From Ulva prolifera (taxonomy: Eukaryota > Chlorophyta > Ulvophyceae > Ulvales > Ulvaceae): DNA of 64,000 bases. The notes under the pieces are model-generated. The model saw only the letters and a program-made list of their open reading frames with translations. It searched no databases and was not told the origin of the DNA. Position 1 is the first letter of the stretch. Each line of letters opens with the position of its first letter. Positions 1-13,700 of the stretch are shown here, piece after piece. A program made the translations under genes and the position numbers. The stretch lies in the NCBI GenBank assembly GCA_023078555.1, contig CM041203.1, positions 5,168,538 through 5,232,537 of the forward strand. The letters run 5' to 3'.

Positions 1-1152
1 GATTTAAATACTCAGGTCCACATTCTGGGTGGCAGCGCCTGGAAGTTCTGCGGGGCGACCAAACACTGCCTCTCAAGCTGATGTGGAAGCTCATCATCAG
101 CATCACACTGAGCCGTCACGCGACCGCCTTTGTCCTTGCAACGCGGAAGAGCCACAGACACAACTGACGGACGATGCCAGCGCGCACCCTGACAGTGGTG
201 GGCACAATCACATGGAAACATTCCAGAGATCCAGGCATAAATGCTGGATTGCATGCAGCTCTGACAATTCTGCAGGCTGCCCCGGCGTGTTCACCGCCTC
301 CCAAGCTGATGTGCCACATCAGTGGCAGCTCATCGTCAGCACCGCACTGAGCCGTCACGCGCGACCGCCTTTGTCCTTTTCACACTGATCATGAGCTGCC
401 ACGTCGCGCGGTATACTAGTATATGCTACAGACGCGACTGGTTTACGATTTCAGAGCGCTCCCCGACAGGCGCGGGCCTCCCCAGCTGGCATCTGTGTCT
501 GGGTGTACTCCCACATGCCACCAACACACAGTTGGGAACTTGAAGGCAGGGGGGTCCTTGGCGCATCGTATCCTTGGCGCATCGAGGATCCCGGGTGCGC
601 CTGCGTGGCACAAGGACGCTGACGGAGAGGACAGTATACCTTCCGATAGCACCGCCAGGGCAACGCACAAGCGCAAAAATTCAAAGCCACCAATCACAGC
701 AGACGCCGAGCCACGCCGAACCCGGCCCCGGCTTTCGAGCACAGCAAGATGGCCGAACACCCACACAGCCCCCACACACCGGTTCACCCACACACCCACA
801 CTTCTGAACCCACACGCTCCAATCACCGGCAGCCCCGCGCCCACAGAGCGGCCCCGCCGCCCGAGCGGCCGCGGTGGTCCAAGCTTAAGCCGGCAGCACG
901 GCCGCAGCCGGCGAAAATCCGGGGGCGCCCGGGTCCCCAGGCCCCCCAACCCCCCCCCCCCCCCCCCCCCAGTCAACGCCTGGTGCACCTGTGTGGCCCA
1001 GGTCTAGTGCTCATGCATGATGCTGGGCCCAGCCGCCTGCTGATGCATGATGAGTGCTCCTGCATGGTGGCATATGCTCCACAGTGATATCATGCATAAG
1101 TCTCAGTGTTGCCCCGCAATCATCCTAGCTGGCTGCCAAATTTGGTCCACTT

Positions 1153-1265
1153 TATCCAGAGTTGCAAATAATTGGTAAGGATACAGCTGAAATAATCATA
1201 AAACTGGCCATGGGTATCCAGAATTGCAAATAATTGGTAAGGATACAGCTGAAATAATCATAAAA
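1153..1265. repeat. Two-copy tandem repeat, 62 bp period
   Basis: Bases 1153-1203 and 1215-1265 are near-identical (one G/A change in the GAGTTGC/GAATTGC word) and share TTGGTAAGGATACAGCTG. It is AT-richer than its surroundings. Confidence 0.9.
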
Positions 1266-1713
1266 TTCGGGATAATACGTCGGCAGTGCAGGGACCTGTC
1301 TGATTTACAGTGGGCATCCCGCATCCCATGGTGCCACCTGAATGTACATTAACTTTCTTGAAGGTTGGATTCCTGATACTGGCACCGCCACTGGCTTTGC
1401 CGTTGAGCCCTGTAGTAGGTAGTACCGTACTAAATTAATTGCATCGCGTAATGCTGGGTGTTGTAGGTACTCACCTAGGTATAGTTTATCATGATCTTTT
1501 GTGGCAATCCAGTGATATTGCCGCAATACCACTGGATTGCCACATCTTCCGGGGTGACTGAGCCAACAAAGATGGGAAATTTCTGACCTAGACCCCATGT
1601 AATGCTGGCCTCGATGGACGGTGTACCACCTCTGGCAGCACCATGGGGGCCGTGCCGTGCCTGCACTCCAGGCCCTGGAGCACCTGCAGCGCTGTGCTGT
1701 GCATATGCATGCT

Positions 1714-1915
1714 ACACAGAATATTGTCTTGTGAGTGTTTGTGGGTGTGTGGCTGTGTGGCTGTGGCCGGCGCGAGTGCTGGGCGAGTGCTGGTGGTGCG
1801 TGGGTGTGTTGGTGTGTGCTGCATGTGGCTTGTTGCGTGGTGTGCGGTTCCCCTGGTTGCTGCTCGCGGTGCTACCTGCCTTGCTTGCTTTGTCCTCGTC
1901 ACACAGAATATTGTC
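1714..1915 (+). mobile_element. Short retroposon, family F1, with 15-bp target duplication
   Basis: Identical 15-mers ACACAGAATATTGTC stand at 1714-1728 and 1901-1915 and bracket a 172-bp body. The body ends in GCTACCTGCCTTGCTTGC then TTTGTCCTCGTC, which is the same end as other F1 copies (TTTGTCCTTGTAAC). There is no poly-A tail, no coding capacity and no terminal inverted repeat. A long target duplication with one constant and one variable end is the signature of LINE-type target-primed insertion. A matching internal stretch is found in reverse orientation at about 5272-5375. Pol III A/B boxes were not identified. Confidence 0.7.
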
Positions 1916-2678
1916 AGAGTGATCACAGCCCCCGTGGTGGTGCTCCGGCTGATGCTCCAGCTGAGCATGGGCTTGCCTGGTGTGGGTCCACATCAGGATG
2001 TATACAATGTACAATGTACAATGACTCATGGTGCATCACTCACTCTGTGAGCACCATGGGTTTCTGTTGCCATATACAGCATGCATGTGTACACACATAT
2101 AGCTAGCCCTGTGGGGTCGCAGCAGGAGCAGCTCCAGGCAGCTGTACGTACCCACTGCAATGCATGCTGCTGTATGGCAGGCCAGGCCTGACACATCAGG
2201 GCTGCAATGTTCAGGAGAGACATTCTGCCCTGGGGCAAGGCCCTGGAGGAAGGGGGGGGGAGGGGGCAGAGAGGCTGGGCGCAGGGTGATGCATGCACGG
2301 CCCTGGATATCTGGGAAGCAGCATGACACAGAAACAGATGCCAGGCAAGGGGTAGGGTATGTATGTCCTCAGACCTATCCTGAAATATGCACGCTCATGC
2401 ACTAGCTCCACAGTGACTGAGGCTGCATCTTGAGAGGCCTCTAGAGGGTGCCTGTGCTGAACTGGCCCCTGGGCAGAACCAGGACGGCTGTCGATGCTGG
2501 GACAGGGCGTCTGCCTGGTCAGCCATGGTGCATGGCATGCTGAATGCATGCCATGAATGCATGCATGTCAGCCAGGGTGCACATGTCAGTCAATTGCAGC
2601 ATCAGGTCCCGGAGGAGCTGTGCTTGCGGCTGTGACCTGATCTAATGCTCTAGGGCAGTTTGATGGAGTATGGCACCT

Positions 2679-2738
2679 AGTAACTCACAAGAGGTATCCA
2701 TATAAATAGTAACTCACAAGAGGTATCCACATAAATAG
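2679..2738. repeat. Two-copy tandem repeat, 28 bp period
   Basis: The unit beginning TAGTAACTCACAAGAGG is repeated at 2679 and 2707 with one base change (CATATAAA versus CACATAAA). Confidence 0.9.
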
Positions 2739-4108
2739 CGCAAGGGGGCCTGCAGTACACAGGCCACTCAACTGTCTGCCAGCGATGCACATTCTCGCGT
2801 AAATGATCAGTGATGTTAGCAGCGTATAGTACGCAGCATCTCGAGCGCTGAGCGGACAGGTGGGACAACTGAGGAGCAATTTAAAGGTAAAGGAGGGCAG
2901 TTTAAAGGAGGCATGATTGGCAAACAGGACACACACTTAGTACGCACTCCGACAGAGACAGTCAGAGACAGCCAGAGACAGGGAGTTTGAGGAATTCGGA
3001 CTCAGGTTTGAGGCAGCCAGGCTTGCAGCCCCTGGGAGCGCACTTGCCTCGCAAGCCTGGCCGTTCGAGTTTGAATGCTGTCCCAGTTTGAATGCAGCTG
3101 CGGTGAGCGTGCTGCACACGTGCCCCAGCGGCCCGACAGCGGCCGAGAGGCTGTGGAGCTGCGGGTGCAGCGTTTCTCAGGGATTCTTTGGTTTTGTCAA
3201 GCGACGATGTGCTGTGCGGGCTCCTTTGAGCGCACCTGCAGGATGCGGTGTACACACATGGCTTCGTTTCGCCATGGGCAGGACTGGTCAGGACTGATCA
3301 GCACAGTCCAGTGTCATGCGCACACATCGTCCGCTTCCGGCGCCCACTTGTTTTTGTAGCGGCCCGCGGTGTGAAGCGCGCATGGGCCGTGGCCTTGCAC
3401 ACCAGCATGTGGCCACAGGGGGCTACATGTGGCCACAGGGGGATACATGGGGCCACAACACTCCCGGCTGCATAAAATGGCAGGTATGGTTCTGCTGTGC
3501 ATGCTGCGGGGGGCGGGTGGAACTGATGCTGCCGCATGCCACGTTGCGGCTTGCATGCGTGCCGTGCCGCGAACCGATTGCGACTGGTGCGGCCCCGCAC
3601 ACAGCCGAGCAGACGACACTCAAAGCTGCACTGTGCGGCGATAGCACAAGCTCGCACTCACGGCCAGTCGCGACCCGATCAATGTCGGCGTTCTGGACCT
3701 GCAGCAAGGTTGCACGGTGCCGCCATGTGTTCCCTTCTCAAACAGCGGTGCGCTGGGCGTGCTGGGCGTGCTGGCGCCAAAGGCACCGTGCGGGGTGGGG
3801 GCGCAGGCACGGGGGTGCGCTTGTATCGGCCGCACAGTGCGGTATGCCTCTCCAGCGCGTGGAATCGCTGCTGCCCCGGGCGTCTGTGAACACACGCCAC
3901 TGCCGGACAGGCACACACGCCGAGAGGTCAGCACAGCCCACACGGCCGGCTGCGCCGCCACTGCTCTGCACTGGCAGGTGGTATATCCCATACAGGATGT
4001 ACATGCATGCGTATCCAGCCCAGCCGCCCCGGAGCTCTGCCTGCAGGCCCCCGCCACATCGCCACATCGCCAAACGGCATGTGTGGCTTTCTGGGTGTGT
4101 AGATTCGT

Positions 4109-4163
4109 GTGACAGGAAAATGAATGGGCACAGGCGAACACAGCAATAGAGTCTCTTCCGAAT
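4109..4163 (-). mobile_element. Degenerate F2 retroposon fragment
   Basis: The segment GACAGGAAAATGAATGGG followed by GCGAACACAGCAATAG and TCTTCCGAATCAAC matches the order of words in better F2 copies (TTACAAAAGAGTGAACGG, ACAAACACC, CCGAATC). No clear target duplication is visible. Confidence 0.35.
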
Positions 4164-4969
4164 CAACAGGTACACGCAGAGCCACACTACAGCAGCAGGT
4201 GGGATGGGGTGGGGTGTAGGGCTGGGGGGGGCCTCCGGCAGCCCGGCGGCGCGGACAGGCGGCCTCGGGCGGCGCCTCGGGGGGGCGCGGCTCTGTCGTG
4301 TGGGGACAGGCGTTGTGGTGTGGGGTGCTGTGTGGGTGTGTGTGAGGCGGTGTGTGTGTGTGTGTGTGACACAGGAAAAAGCCGGAGGGGCCGGTAGCAC
4401 CGCGAGGATCAAGAGGGAGAGCACAAACAACGCGACGCGCACGCAACAGGAGAGCACAGCCAGCGCCAAGGCACAACAAGAACCCACACACTCCCACACG
4501 CACCCACCCCCAAACGCACCCACACACCGACACCCGGCCCATGCACCCGCCCCGGGACGGTGTGTGTCTGTTTGGGTGTGGGTGTGGGTGTGTAGCGGTC
4601 TGAGGTTCTGGGTGCGACATCGATTTCTGGGCGCGTGGTGGGTCCTGTGTGTCTTGCGTGGGTGTCTGGGTTTGTGCTTGCTCTGCTTGCTTCTTTCGCG
4701 GTGCTGCCCGCCTAGCCGCGGTTTATCGATAAGGATCCCTGTAACACCACAGCAGCACACGGCCACACGCTTCAGTTCGGCAGGACCGGGTCCTCCAGGC
4801 CCGCATCAAATGCATCTAGAGGCCATGCATGGCCTCATGCCACTGCACTGCCACAGCTCATCACATCCATGCCGATCGATACATGTCCAAGGACAGCTGC
4901 TCGGCCAACTAGCGCCAACTACTAGTACTACCAGTAACGCTTAGCTAACACCAGATGTCTTTGAACACT

Positions 4970-5056
4970 GAATCTGAAGTCCCTGAGCCGTATCCTCAAG
5001 CGGACTCCTCTTCGGACATCGACGACTCCGAATCAAAAGGACCACGTGCACAAATG
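4970..5056 (+). repeat. Diverged copy of dispersed repeat F4
   Basis: It contains CTGAGCCGTATCCT, then GACATCGACGACTCCGA and GGACCACGTGCACAAATGCCG. The same word order occurs at 33004-33104 and 44441-44540. Read on the plus strand from the ATG at 4955, this copy gives an acidic Ser/Asp-rich peptide, so the family may derive from the coding end of a transposable element. Confidence 0.5.
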
Positions 5057-5265
5057 CCGCTTTGTCTTGGAGGCCATCGCAGGCGGCCTCCGCATATGCG
5101 GCATACGCATTGGCACCAGCAAGCGGGGGTTTTTTTTTTTTTTTTAAACGTGCACCTCGGCACCGGTGTAAGCTTCCCGGGGGGGCAAGCCCTCCGACCG
5201 GCACAGGCTCATACTTCATTAATCAGTTGCCGTGTGGCGCAGACGCTTGCACAGCAGGCTACTGT

Positions 5266-5468
5266 ACACATGTGTTACACGGACAAAGCAAGCAAGGCAG
5301 GTAGCACCGCGAGCAGCAACCAGGGGAACCGCACACCACGCAACAAGCCACACGCAGCACACACCAACACAGCAGCACCATCACAGCAGCATGTGCGCAC
5401 CCCGGTTGTTACCTGCGGCGCTACCTGCCTCGCTCGCTTTGTCCTTGTAACGCATGCGTGTGCACACG
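5266..5468. mobile_element. Two F1 retroposon copies in opposite orientation
   Basis: A minus-strand copy has its end at about 5272 (GTTACACGGACAAAGC), and a plus-strand copy ends at about 5456 (GCTTTGTCCTTGTAAC). Together they look like terminal inverted repeats. Comparison with 1714-1915 shows that the left part is an F1 body in reverse and the right part an F1 3' end, so two independent insertions are more likely. The words CATGTG/CATGCG flank both ends. Confidence 0.5.
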
Positions 5469-7700
5469 CGCACCCCGGCGGCGCCTCCGCAATGGCGCGC
5501 GGCAACGTTGGTATACATTAAACCAGAATTAGGTGACACCTCCCGTGACCCCGGGCCCGCGGGCGCATGAAAGCATGTGAGTTTCACCTTCTAGAGCTCC
5601 CTAGAGAATTCAGGTAGCTGGTGCGTTACCTCTGGGGAGCCTCTATATATAGCTAGTGGCCAGCCTCGGCGCAGTGGAGGCCGCAGCTGGGCAGTTCGCG
5701 TCGGCATCGCGCGCGCTAGCTGAGAGCATGAGCTTGGTCAGGGCGCCATATGGTCAGCTGCCTCTCGAGATGCCCGATTGCAATTGCGCTGAGGGACAGC
5801 TCGAAGTCGACAGCTAAGTGCGCGTCAGTCACATGTTGCGACACACAGCTGCAGTCCATTGCTATATCATAAGGTCGTCGCTTTCCGGCTATAGCTACGT
5901 GGGCGGAGGGCTGGAGGCATGAAACAGCTGCAGCTGGAGCTGCAGCGGGCCCGAGCAGGCTGCCAGACCTCGTGGCCAAGGAGAGAGTCGACGGACAATT
6001 CCTCGTGAAAACAAACCGGAGGATTATTAACGCAGCAGATATTACCGCGACGGGGAGGCCGGCGTCTGTGTCGATGTCCCACAGAAGTTTCTCATCATCG
6101 ACTTTCGGGCGTGCATTTGATCGTGACCATGGTGTGCCCTAGTTCATCACGAACATAGGCTTGACACATTTCGCGAGCCTGTGACGGCATCCCATGTCAC
6201 CAGGCCGCCCTCAGAGTGAGCACTGTGTATAATCTAATGGCTAGAGGGGGAAAACATGTACTCAACGCAGCAACGGAGCTTGCATGCTGTGCGTTCACAG
6301 GGCGTCCTGCACATTCCGCTTTCCACCTGACGAACTGAACTATTGCGGGCTACTGCGCTCGGGGGCATCCCAGGCAGAGCTTGGACTGCCTGCCCTCCAT
6401 AGCAGGCTGCCCAGACGCATCCTCTCCATGCATAGTGCACTCACACTTTTCAGCCCTCACATGAAATTCCAAACAGGCCACCACAACCCCACCAGAGCCC
6501 CAGAGTCCCGCCAACTTTGTAACACACAGAACTGAATGACATGCACCTGGGCCATGGCCGGGTAGAGCAGCAATGAGAACAATACAATGCGGCCAAGGCT
6601 CTGGATCCAGCATATCGATCTGCTGAGGCATGCATTCGCAGCACGGCGCAGCAGCATACCCCGACGGCATGATGCGAAACCATCGGAGCTCCGAAGCTGC
6701 CAGAGGGCAGCCATGTCTGCAGGAAACCGGGCCTGGGGGGACTCAACACCGTGAAAACGCATGCAATATCGTAAACATGCGGCATTCCATGAGCAGCCAG
6801 AGCCAGGTAGCCGCTGTCAGCCTGAGCGACTCGCTGGATATTTGATAGTTCTGAGCCCGTGGGCAAAGTTTGGTGTGGGCACGTCACGCTTGCGCCGCCA
6901 GTCTATCATGCTGACATTGTTTGCTCGCACGCTTGCTCCTGCTGATCATGAGATGTGCTCACTTGCCGCGAGCAGCCGAGGCATCCCGGGCACATTTACA
7001 GCCGTCCGATCCAACATAGTCTGCTCGAATAGAACATTTCTTCCTGGAGTGTAAGCTCTCTGAGCGGCAGCAAGCTGTGTGCTTCTGGTCGCGTCAACGA
7101 ACGCAGCGCGCTCGTGAGTTTGCTGTCAACTGCATCAGCACCGCGCCGAGCACCGTCAGCAGAGCGTGACGCTTCCGGTGTCACCGCGTGGCATGAGCGC
7201 ACGCGCGCGCGGCGTGGTAACATGTGTGATGCTAATATGCATTCCACCCTAGTGAATTAGGATGCGCGCATGCATGGCAGATCGTTCACTTCATCAGCTG
7301 CCCCGGGCACTTGCACACACGACGCACGCATTGACGGTTACTTCAGGTGCTGTGGCCTGCGCACCCCGAGTCTGCAGTGCATGGGGCATCATGCGGAGTT
7401 CAGCCTGCTCAATAGCATCCGGCCTGCACACTTGCTCCTGCTCTTAATCGTCGAGCACACCGCACATGGCCAGTCCAACGCAGTCAACCCATGTTACCAG
7501 GCAGCATACTGCACGTTTTCGTCGGAAGTGCCTGGCTCGGTCACACGGAGCGCACAGGAATGCGACAGCGCTCTGCCGCAGTGTCATGTGCTATAGGTCA
7601 CTGCTGAGGCAATTCTTGGTTTAGACGCTGGTTCAGCTGGGTAGACGAGGCTTCGAGTCGCAGTCTTTGTGTTGGCTGTCAGGGCGTCATCTCGGCGAGT

Positions 7701-10700
7701 ATGCCAGCCCCGCGCAAGGATCGCGACATCAAGGACACCGCAGCCTGGCTCTCAAGGCATGGGGTGGCCAAAAAACACATCAAGGCGTTCCTCGAGACGT
7801 CTGGCTGCACGTCGCTGGACAGCATGGCGCTGTACCTGCGCCTGCAGCTCTCACCACTGGACCTCGCTAACACAGATTGTATCAATCTGGAGATGTCGGA
7901 CATGATGGGCGTCACCGGGAAGAGAGCCAAGAAGATCATCAAGGACCTCAACGTATTCGGTGAGACTCCAGACCTCTTTCGCGTGCCTTCGATCCATCGC
8001 TGGATCGGTACTGACCTGCTTGCTCCAGGCTGCGCGCTGCCGATGGTTGCAGCAATCGGCAGCTGCATGATATGCTAAAGACCGTACTTCTGTATCCGTG
8101 TATGTGGACAGATTGCCTGCGAGGCCGCCTGGCGCCAGTGCCTTTCCGCCGCACCGTCTGCAACGTTGACGCCGGCCCTCACCTGTCTCGCACCCCCCAT
8201 CGTGCCGGCGACTTGCGGCGGATGGTCGTGCACGCAGACGTGACACGCAGTTCATGTTTATTTGTCTCCTCTGGCTCTCGATCGGCGACCCACTGAGTCT
8301 GTGCCGTGCTGGATATGGCACGGAGTAAATGCATTCCCAGCAGCGTCAGGAGCTACCCAAATTCAGTCGTGACGAGGTGCATCTGCGCCGCGCAGCATCG
8401 CTGCGCATCAGGAAGGGCGGGGGACACACATGTCTCTCGTGGTGATGCACGTTGCAGTGCCGCTGTGCTGCAACACCAGATGCGCTGGGTCAGGTGGCAA
8501 CTCCACAAGGACCTTTGCCGGTTTGGTACCACACCATCGCCTCACTCCCAATACACCGCTAGCGTTGTAAACCACATTGCACGTTCACTTTTCTTTCCGT
8601 TCCAGAGGTACACGTCAAAGGCATGCACTTGGGTTGCGCAGAGCGCGACCTGTGTTTCATCGCCAGCAACAACACCGCCTCGATGCTTTGTGCCGGGACG
8701 GTCACTCATTACTGCCCATGCCAGTATTTGTCACTCCATCAGCGTCATCGGCCCGTGGGTAAGCACAGGCTGTTCACGTGTCCGCTCAGACGTGTTCTGC
8801 TCACAGATGTTGAGCATCTCGCGTCCTGGTCACTCCTGCTGCGCACTGGGCGTCGTTGGTGTCCATAAATCTAGCATGTATGCAAGTAACCGTGTTTGGC
8901 CATGTTTGGCTTTGACTGGCGTGGTGCAACGGTCCCACGCGCCCTGTTCGACGGACGGCCCCCGCAGCGCACAGGTCGTGCAGCTCACCTGGCGCTCAGC
9001 CGTCTAACGTCTGCTGTGCTCAGTAAGTGTTCTCATCACTGCTCACATCGCCACGATCGTTACAGATCCGTCCGAGAATTTCGCATCACACATCCCGTCC
9101 ACGGCGGGAGGTGCACTAACAAAGCGCTGAGTGCGCTCACCCGACGCAACCACCGCACAGCTTGAATCTGCTGCTCCTCGGCACCACGGCCACTGTCCCA
9201 CTCTCAGACACCCCGTGCCTTCCTTGTTGCTCCGTCTGCTAGCTCACCACCACAGCGTGATCCAAACTAACAATGCCTCATCACTGCATGCTGACACCAA
9301 CACACCCATAACTGCCCCCTGCATGCACAGCTGCTCAGCTACCTCCACAGCTGCAGCCTCAGTCATCAGCACACCCTGAGCCCCTCCCCCCTGAGGCAAT
9401 CCTGTGCTTACAGGCGCGCTTGATCTCGACATCCGCGACGCCGCCACAACGCACCTCCTTGCCACTGGCACCATCGGCGACACCCAGACCATCCACCGCT
9501 CCGCCAACACCACCCCCGCCTCCGTCACCTTCCCGGAACCCCCCACCTCCGGCCCCCGCCCCTCCCCCGCCTCCCGCGGCAGCCCCCACCTCAGCCCCCT
9601 CCCCTCTGACAAAGAGATGTGCACGCCGTGGGCCCTCGCGCCCGACGCGCCGCGCAACCCTGCGCGCGGCCCCGGCCCGGACTTCCGCCAACCCAACCCC
9701 GCCGGCGGCGACTCATTCGTCCTCCAGCCCCCGGTCTCCGACCCCAATGCCGCCGACGGCCAGATCGAGCTCCCGACGTCCCAGGACGTCAACGACCACG
9801 CCTTCGCCAACCCGTTGTACCGCACCTTTGGCGCCGTCAGCGGCGGCAACCGTTCCGGCTCCCTCGCCGCAGACCCCTCCGGCCTCTCCAGCATCCGCTC
9901 CGGCGGCCAAGCTGGTGTTCCCCCGGGCGAGTCCGGCGGCTTCCTCTCCGCGGCGTCAAACTACCTCAAGACGCCGTACCATTCCTACATGTCTGCGCAG
10001 GTCGACGCGACCGCGACCCACCCGCCGATGTCTTCCGCAAACCCCCTCCAGCCATTCTCCGTCTCGGAGCTCCCCGGCGAAGAGCACCACGCGGAGTCCC
10101 AGCTCGGCGGCGACAGCATCCTCCAGACCGGTGGCGCGAACCCCTACGGCGCGATGACGCCGCACTCCGCGCGCTCACACTACGATGGAGGGGACTCGCT
10201 CATTTCGATCCCATACACCGCGACGCACAACAGCACCCGAAGCAAGGGCATGCCGACGGTGTCCCACGGCTTTGAGCCGGGGCCGTACCATCAGGCGAAC
10301 GCGATGCTGCGGCGGCAGCTGCCGCACTACCATGCGCACATGCGGACTGTGGTGCACTGGGACCAAGTCTTCGTGCGCCCCTCCCCCTGCCCCCGTGCGT
10401 ACTGTAATGATGCCTAGGGCCGACCTGATCTGACCTGCTTGCGACGGACGGACCCGTGGGTGTGGGGCCGCGTGCTGATGCGGCGCTGTCGCAAAGACAA
10501 CATCAGCATTAGGATGGGCTCTGGCGAGAGTAGGCCCAGATGTGCCATGACCACGCCCGCGATGGTCAAGCCGTATAAACGTGTTGTTCTTGAGGTTGTC
10601 GAGGTTTGAGCAAAGGCTACCGCGATGTGGTGAATGAACGCGTGAGCGCCCATGCCAGCGCCCACCTCGCACCGTGCGCCACCGAGTGCGCTGTCGGTGT

Positions 10701-13700
10701 TTGCTTTGGTGTGTTGATTTACGAAGAGTGTGTGCATTCGCGGCAGCCTGTGATCAGATTTGTGCGGAGGGGGTATCCAATGAGAGGGTGCTGCACGAGT
10801 GTCAGCTGTGAAGGTTAAGGCGGAGTATTGTTCTGCAAGCCTGGGTGACCAGGCTTACAGACAGCAAGTGTGTGTTGAAGACGTTTCCTGCATGATGGCT
10901 TATCACACTGAGTTTGTCACATTGGGTAATCTGCCAGCCTGCAGTGTTGAACTCTTCACAGGCAGCTGCTGTTCACAGTGCATGTCATGGCGCCTTGCCT
11001 AACATGTTGCTGTGCACGCATAATCATTGGGCAGCAGCTTGGCTGTGCTCTGCTTTGCTGTACTTGGGTGGACACGGGGTGGCCCAGGCCCAGGAGTGCT
11101 GTTGACAAATATGTGGGTATCTCCTCCTCACACCCTGACATGACACCCACCTGCAATACTTCCTTGCCCACTTCTCTCACAATGTCCAGTTCGCTTGATG
11201 CCGGTTCTCTTGATGCCAGTTGATGCAGTCTGATGCAGCAGTTCAGCAACAACTGCCTGTGATGCCATGCAAGTGCGGGGGTGCATATCTGCCTGGCCTT
11301 CTGGGCTGGGGACTGGGTGTCCTCATGTTGGCTGCACTTGACATCATAAAGCGTTAGTCAGCACATAACTGGGAGGCAAGTTGAACCATGTGTGGTTGTG
11401 ACGAGGCCCTGTTCTTGATGTGGACAACTGCTGTGCAGCTGCTGCAGATGTGTGCTGCCATGACACTCCGATGCTGCCCTGCACTGTCAGAACATGCATT
11501 CCCTCTGTCATTTGCTCTCTCACTGTCAGCTTGCTGTGATTTCCAGCACACAGCACACAGCTGCAGCAGCCACCTCCTGCAAAACACCATGTGCACCACC
11601 GCCTGCTGAGGGCATACACTCTAAATCAGCTGCTTGGTCACTGATTGTTACTTTGCTGCCAGTGCTTGTGTCCATCCAGCTGCGAGCCACAGTCAGCTGC
11701 ATGTGCAACTCTGGACTGTTGTCTGATGGACACCGACAGACTGTGGGCACTGCTCGCAGCCAACCTCACAGCCACTTTGCCATGCTGGTACATGTTTACC
11801 TGTCTGGGCCTTGCCAATCTCACACACTGCCAGTAAAACAGCAGACATTCAAGGTCTTCCTGTGGGGGCTCGTTACAGAGCAGTAGTAATGGCAAGAGTA
11901 CACCGGTCGTCAGTTCTGCTGTGACAAAGCTGTGGCCGTTGTGGGAGCTGTGGCTTTGGCCGGGAGAGCTGTGGATGACCCCCCTGTCTGGAATACTGCC
12001 CCACAGTCGCAACACACAGCTGGCACCTACACATCAGCTAGGCTACATCAGCAATTGATCCATAACTTTGCTGATGCCCAACATTGCTGATGCCATGGGA
12101 CTGAAGGGGCTGCAGGCCAAGAATCTCTCAGTTGGGGAAAGCTCTGCGTATGCAATGACTACTGCCTGTCCCCTGACAGTTTGCCAGGGTTCATGACACT
12201 CTGGCAGGGCCCAGCAGGGGTGTCATGGTGGCCCTCAGGTCTTGCCTGCACCTATCTCTCTCAACATAGGCTACAACTGTGAGACTGGAGCCTCGACAGG
12301 GATCCCGTCGGAGGGGTTGAGGCAGAGGGCTCAGAGGGGAGCAGCAGCAGCGCCACTGCTCCACCCTGGCTCAGGCTGTCCTGCTCGTCTGTGAATTTTT
12401 TCCTCATGCATCGCCGGCACGCTACGTTGTCACTGTGAGGCACGGCCCCAAGCCGTCTTGGGACTCCACACCCTCACAGAATCCACCTCACCAGACACAA
12501 CGCACCCCCCCCCCCCCCCCCCCCCCCCTTCCGCCAGTTCAGTCCGCCCTTCACCAGCAGCAATTCCTGGCCATCTACCCCGCATTCATGCTCCCCGTGC
12601 TGTGCGTGACCCGTGCTGTGCGTGCTGTGTGCAGTGGTGCATCATGGCGGTGCTCTGCTTCATCGTGTACACCGGCGTGCGCGCGTGGTACCTCGCGACC
12701 GGCCGCACCGCCGCCATCGCCGGACAGGACGTCAACGTCACCTACTCCTGGATCATCCTCGTCGCGGAGTTCTTCCTCACCTGCTGCGGCGTGTACAGCA
12801 ACCAGCTCTTCTGGAAGCAGGAGACGAAGTTCACGCGCCTCACGGCCGCGGAGTACGCCGAGCTCGAAAAGGTGCGCTGCGTGCTGTGTGTGCTGCGTGC
12901 TGTGGAGTGTGTGATTGTAGCTATGGTGCGTGCTGAGCGTGCTGTGCAGTGTGGGATAGGTGGAGCACGGTGGCGGGCTTTGGCCCACTGGGGCGGGATG
13001 AGCTGCGGCGCGTGTCCTCTGCGATGTAATGAGTGGTCAATGAGTGGTCAATGAGGGGCCGTGTGCAGCAGGGACCTGCTGTGGCTGTGGTCGTACTGGC
13101 AACACGTACTGTTTTTTTTGTTTTTTTTTTGCAGGCATTTGCGATATGCTGGTTGCTGTCTCCAAGCAGACAGAGCTTTTCGCAGCTATGTGATGGCATA
13201 TTGCCGCTGCCGTTTGCAGTCACCACTCTGACTGCTTTGATGTGGCTGGCACCTCACCACAGCAGAATGATTGCCAGCAGTCGTCATTTTTTGGTGGCCC
13301 TGATGACCACATCGCTCTTGGTTGCCTGTGTTGCAGCAGTGCTAGCTGCAGCACGCAGCAGCGCAGCGCATCTGTTCAGGAGCAGCTAGCCGCTTGTCGC
13401 TTGTGATGTTGCACAGCAAGCATTGTCGGGCAGTGTGGCAATGCATTGGTATAGCAGTCAGATCAGTGGATTCAGGCTGCTACGCACTTGAAGTGCATAG
13501 CTTCCAGCTGCTCATCTCTTTCCTCAAAGGCCGCCCGGGGCCCCTCGAAACTCACCGCCGCGGCAGTGCTTTCCCGCCGCGGCAGTGCGTCGCATTGCGT
13601 GTGCGGCCACCGTTCATGCGGGCACTGTGTTCGATCGCGCTTGCTAGCGCCGCCCTCCAGCGCACCTGAACGTGTCTGTGGCCGCCAGTTTCGAGCACCG

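Larger units (their letters stand above)
1..7700. other. Repeat-rich region without a convincing gene
   Basis: No ORF here has recognisable domains or a consistent exon chain. The sequence holds short dispersed repeats (listed separately), TG/CA-rich simple sequence around 4300-4620, a C21 run at 950-970, a T-run near 5131, and two diverged copies of one stretch at about 60-145 and 300-385 (both with the words AGCCGTCACGCG and CGCCTTTGTCC). Long ORFs at 3316-4149 (+) and 3738-4766 (-) overlap on opposite strands and are low-complexity His/Thr/Pro or Arg strings, so I treat them as chance. The last few hundred bases before 7701 would be the promoter and 5' leader of the glycosyltransferase gene; no clear TATA element was identified. 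Confidence 0.6.

Noticed and set aside
3316-4766. ORFs of 277 (+) and 342 (-) codons
   Set aside because: They overlap on opposite strands and are made of simple TG/CA repeats giving His/Thr or Arg/Pro strings; no domain or exon structure.
5266-5468. Terminal-inverted-repeat DNA transposon
   Set aside because: The inverted ends are better explained as two F1 retroposons in opposite orientation, because single-ended F1 copies with target duplications exist elsewhere in the window.
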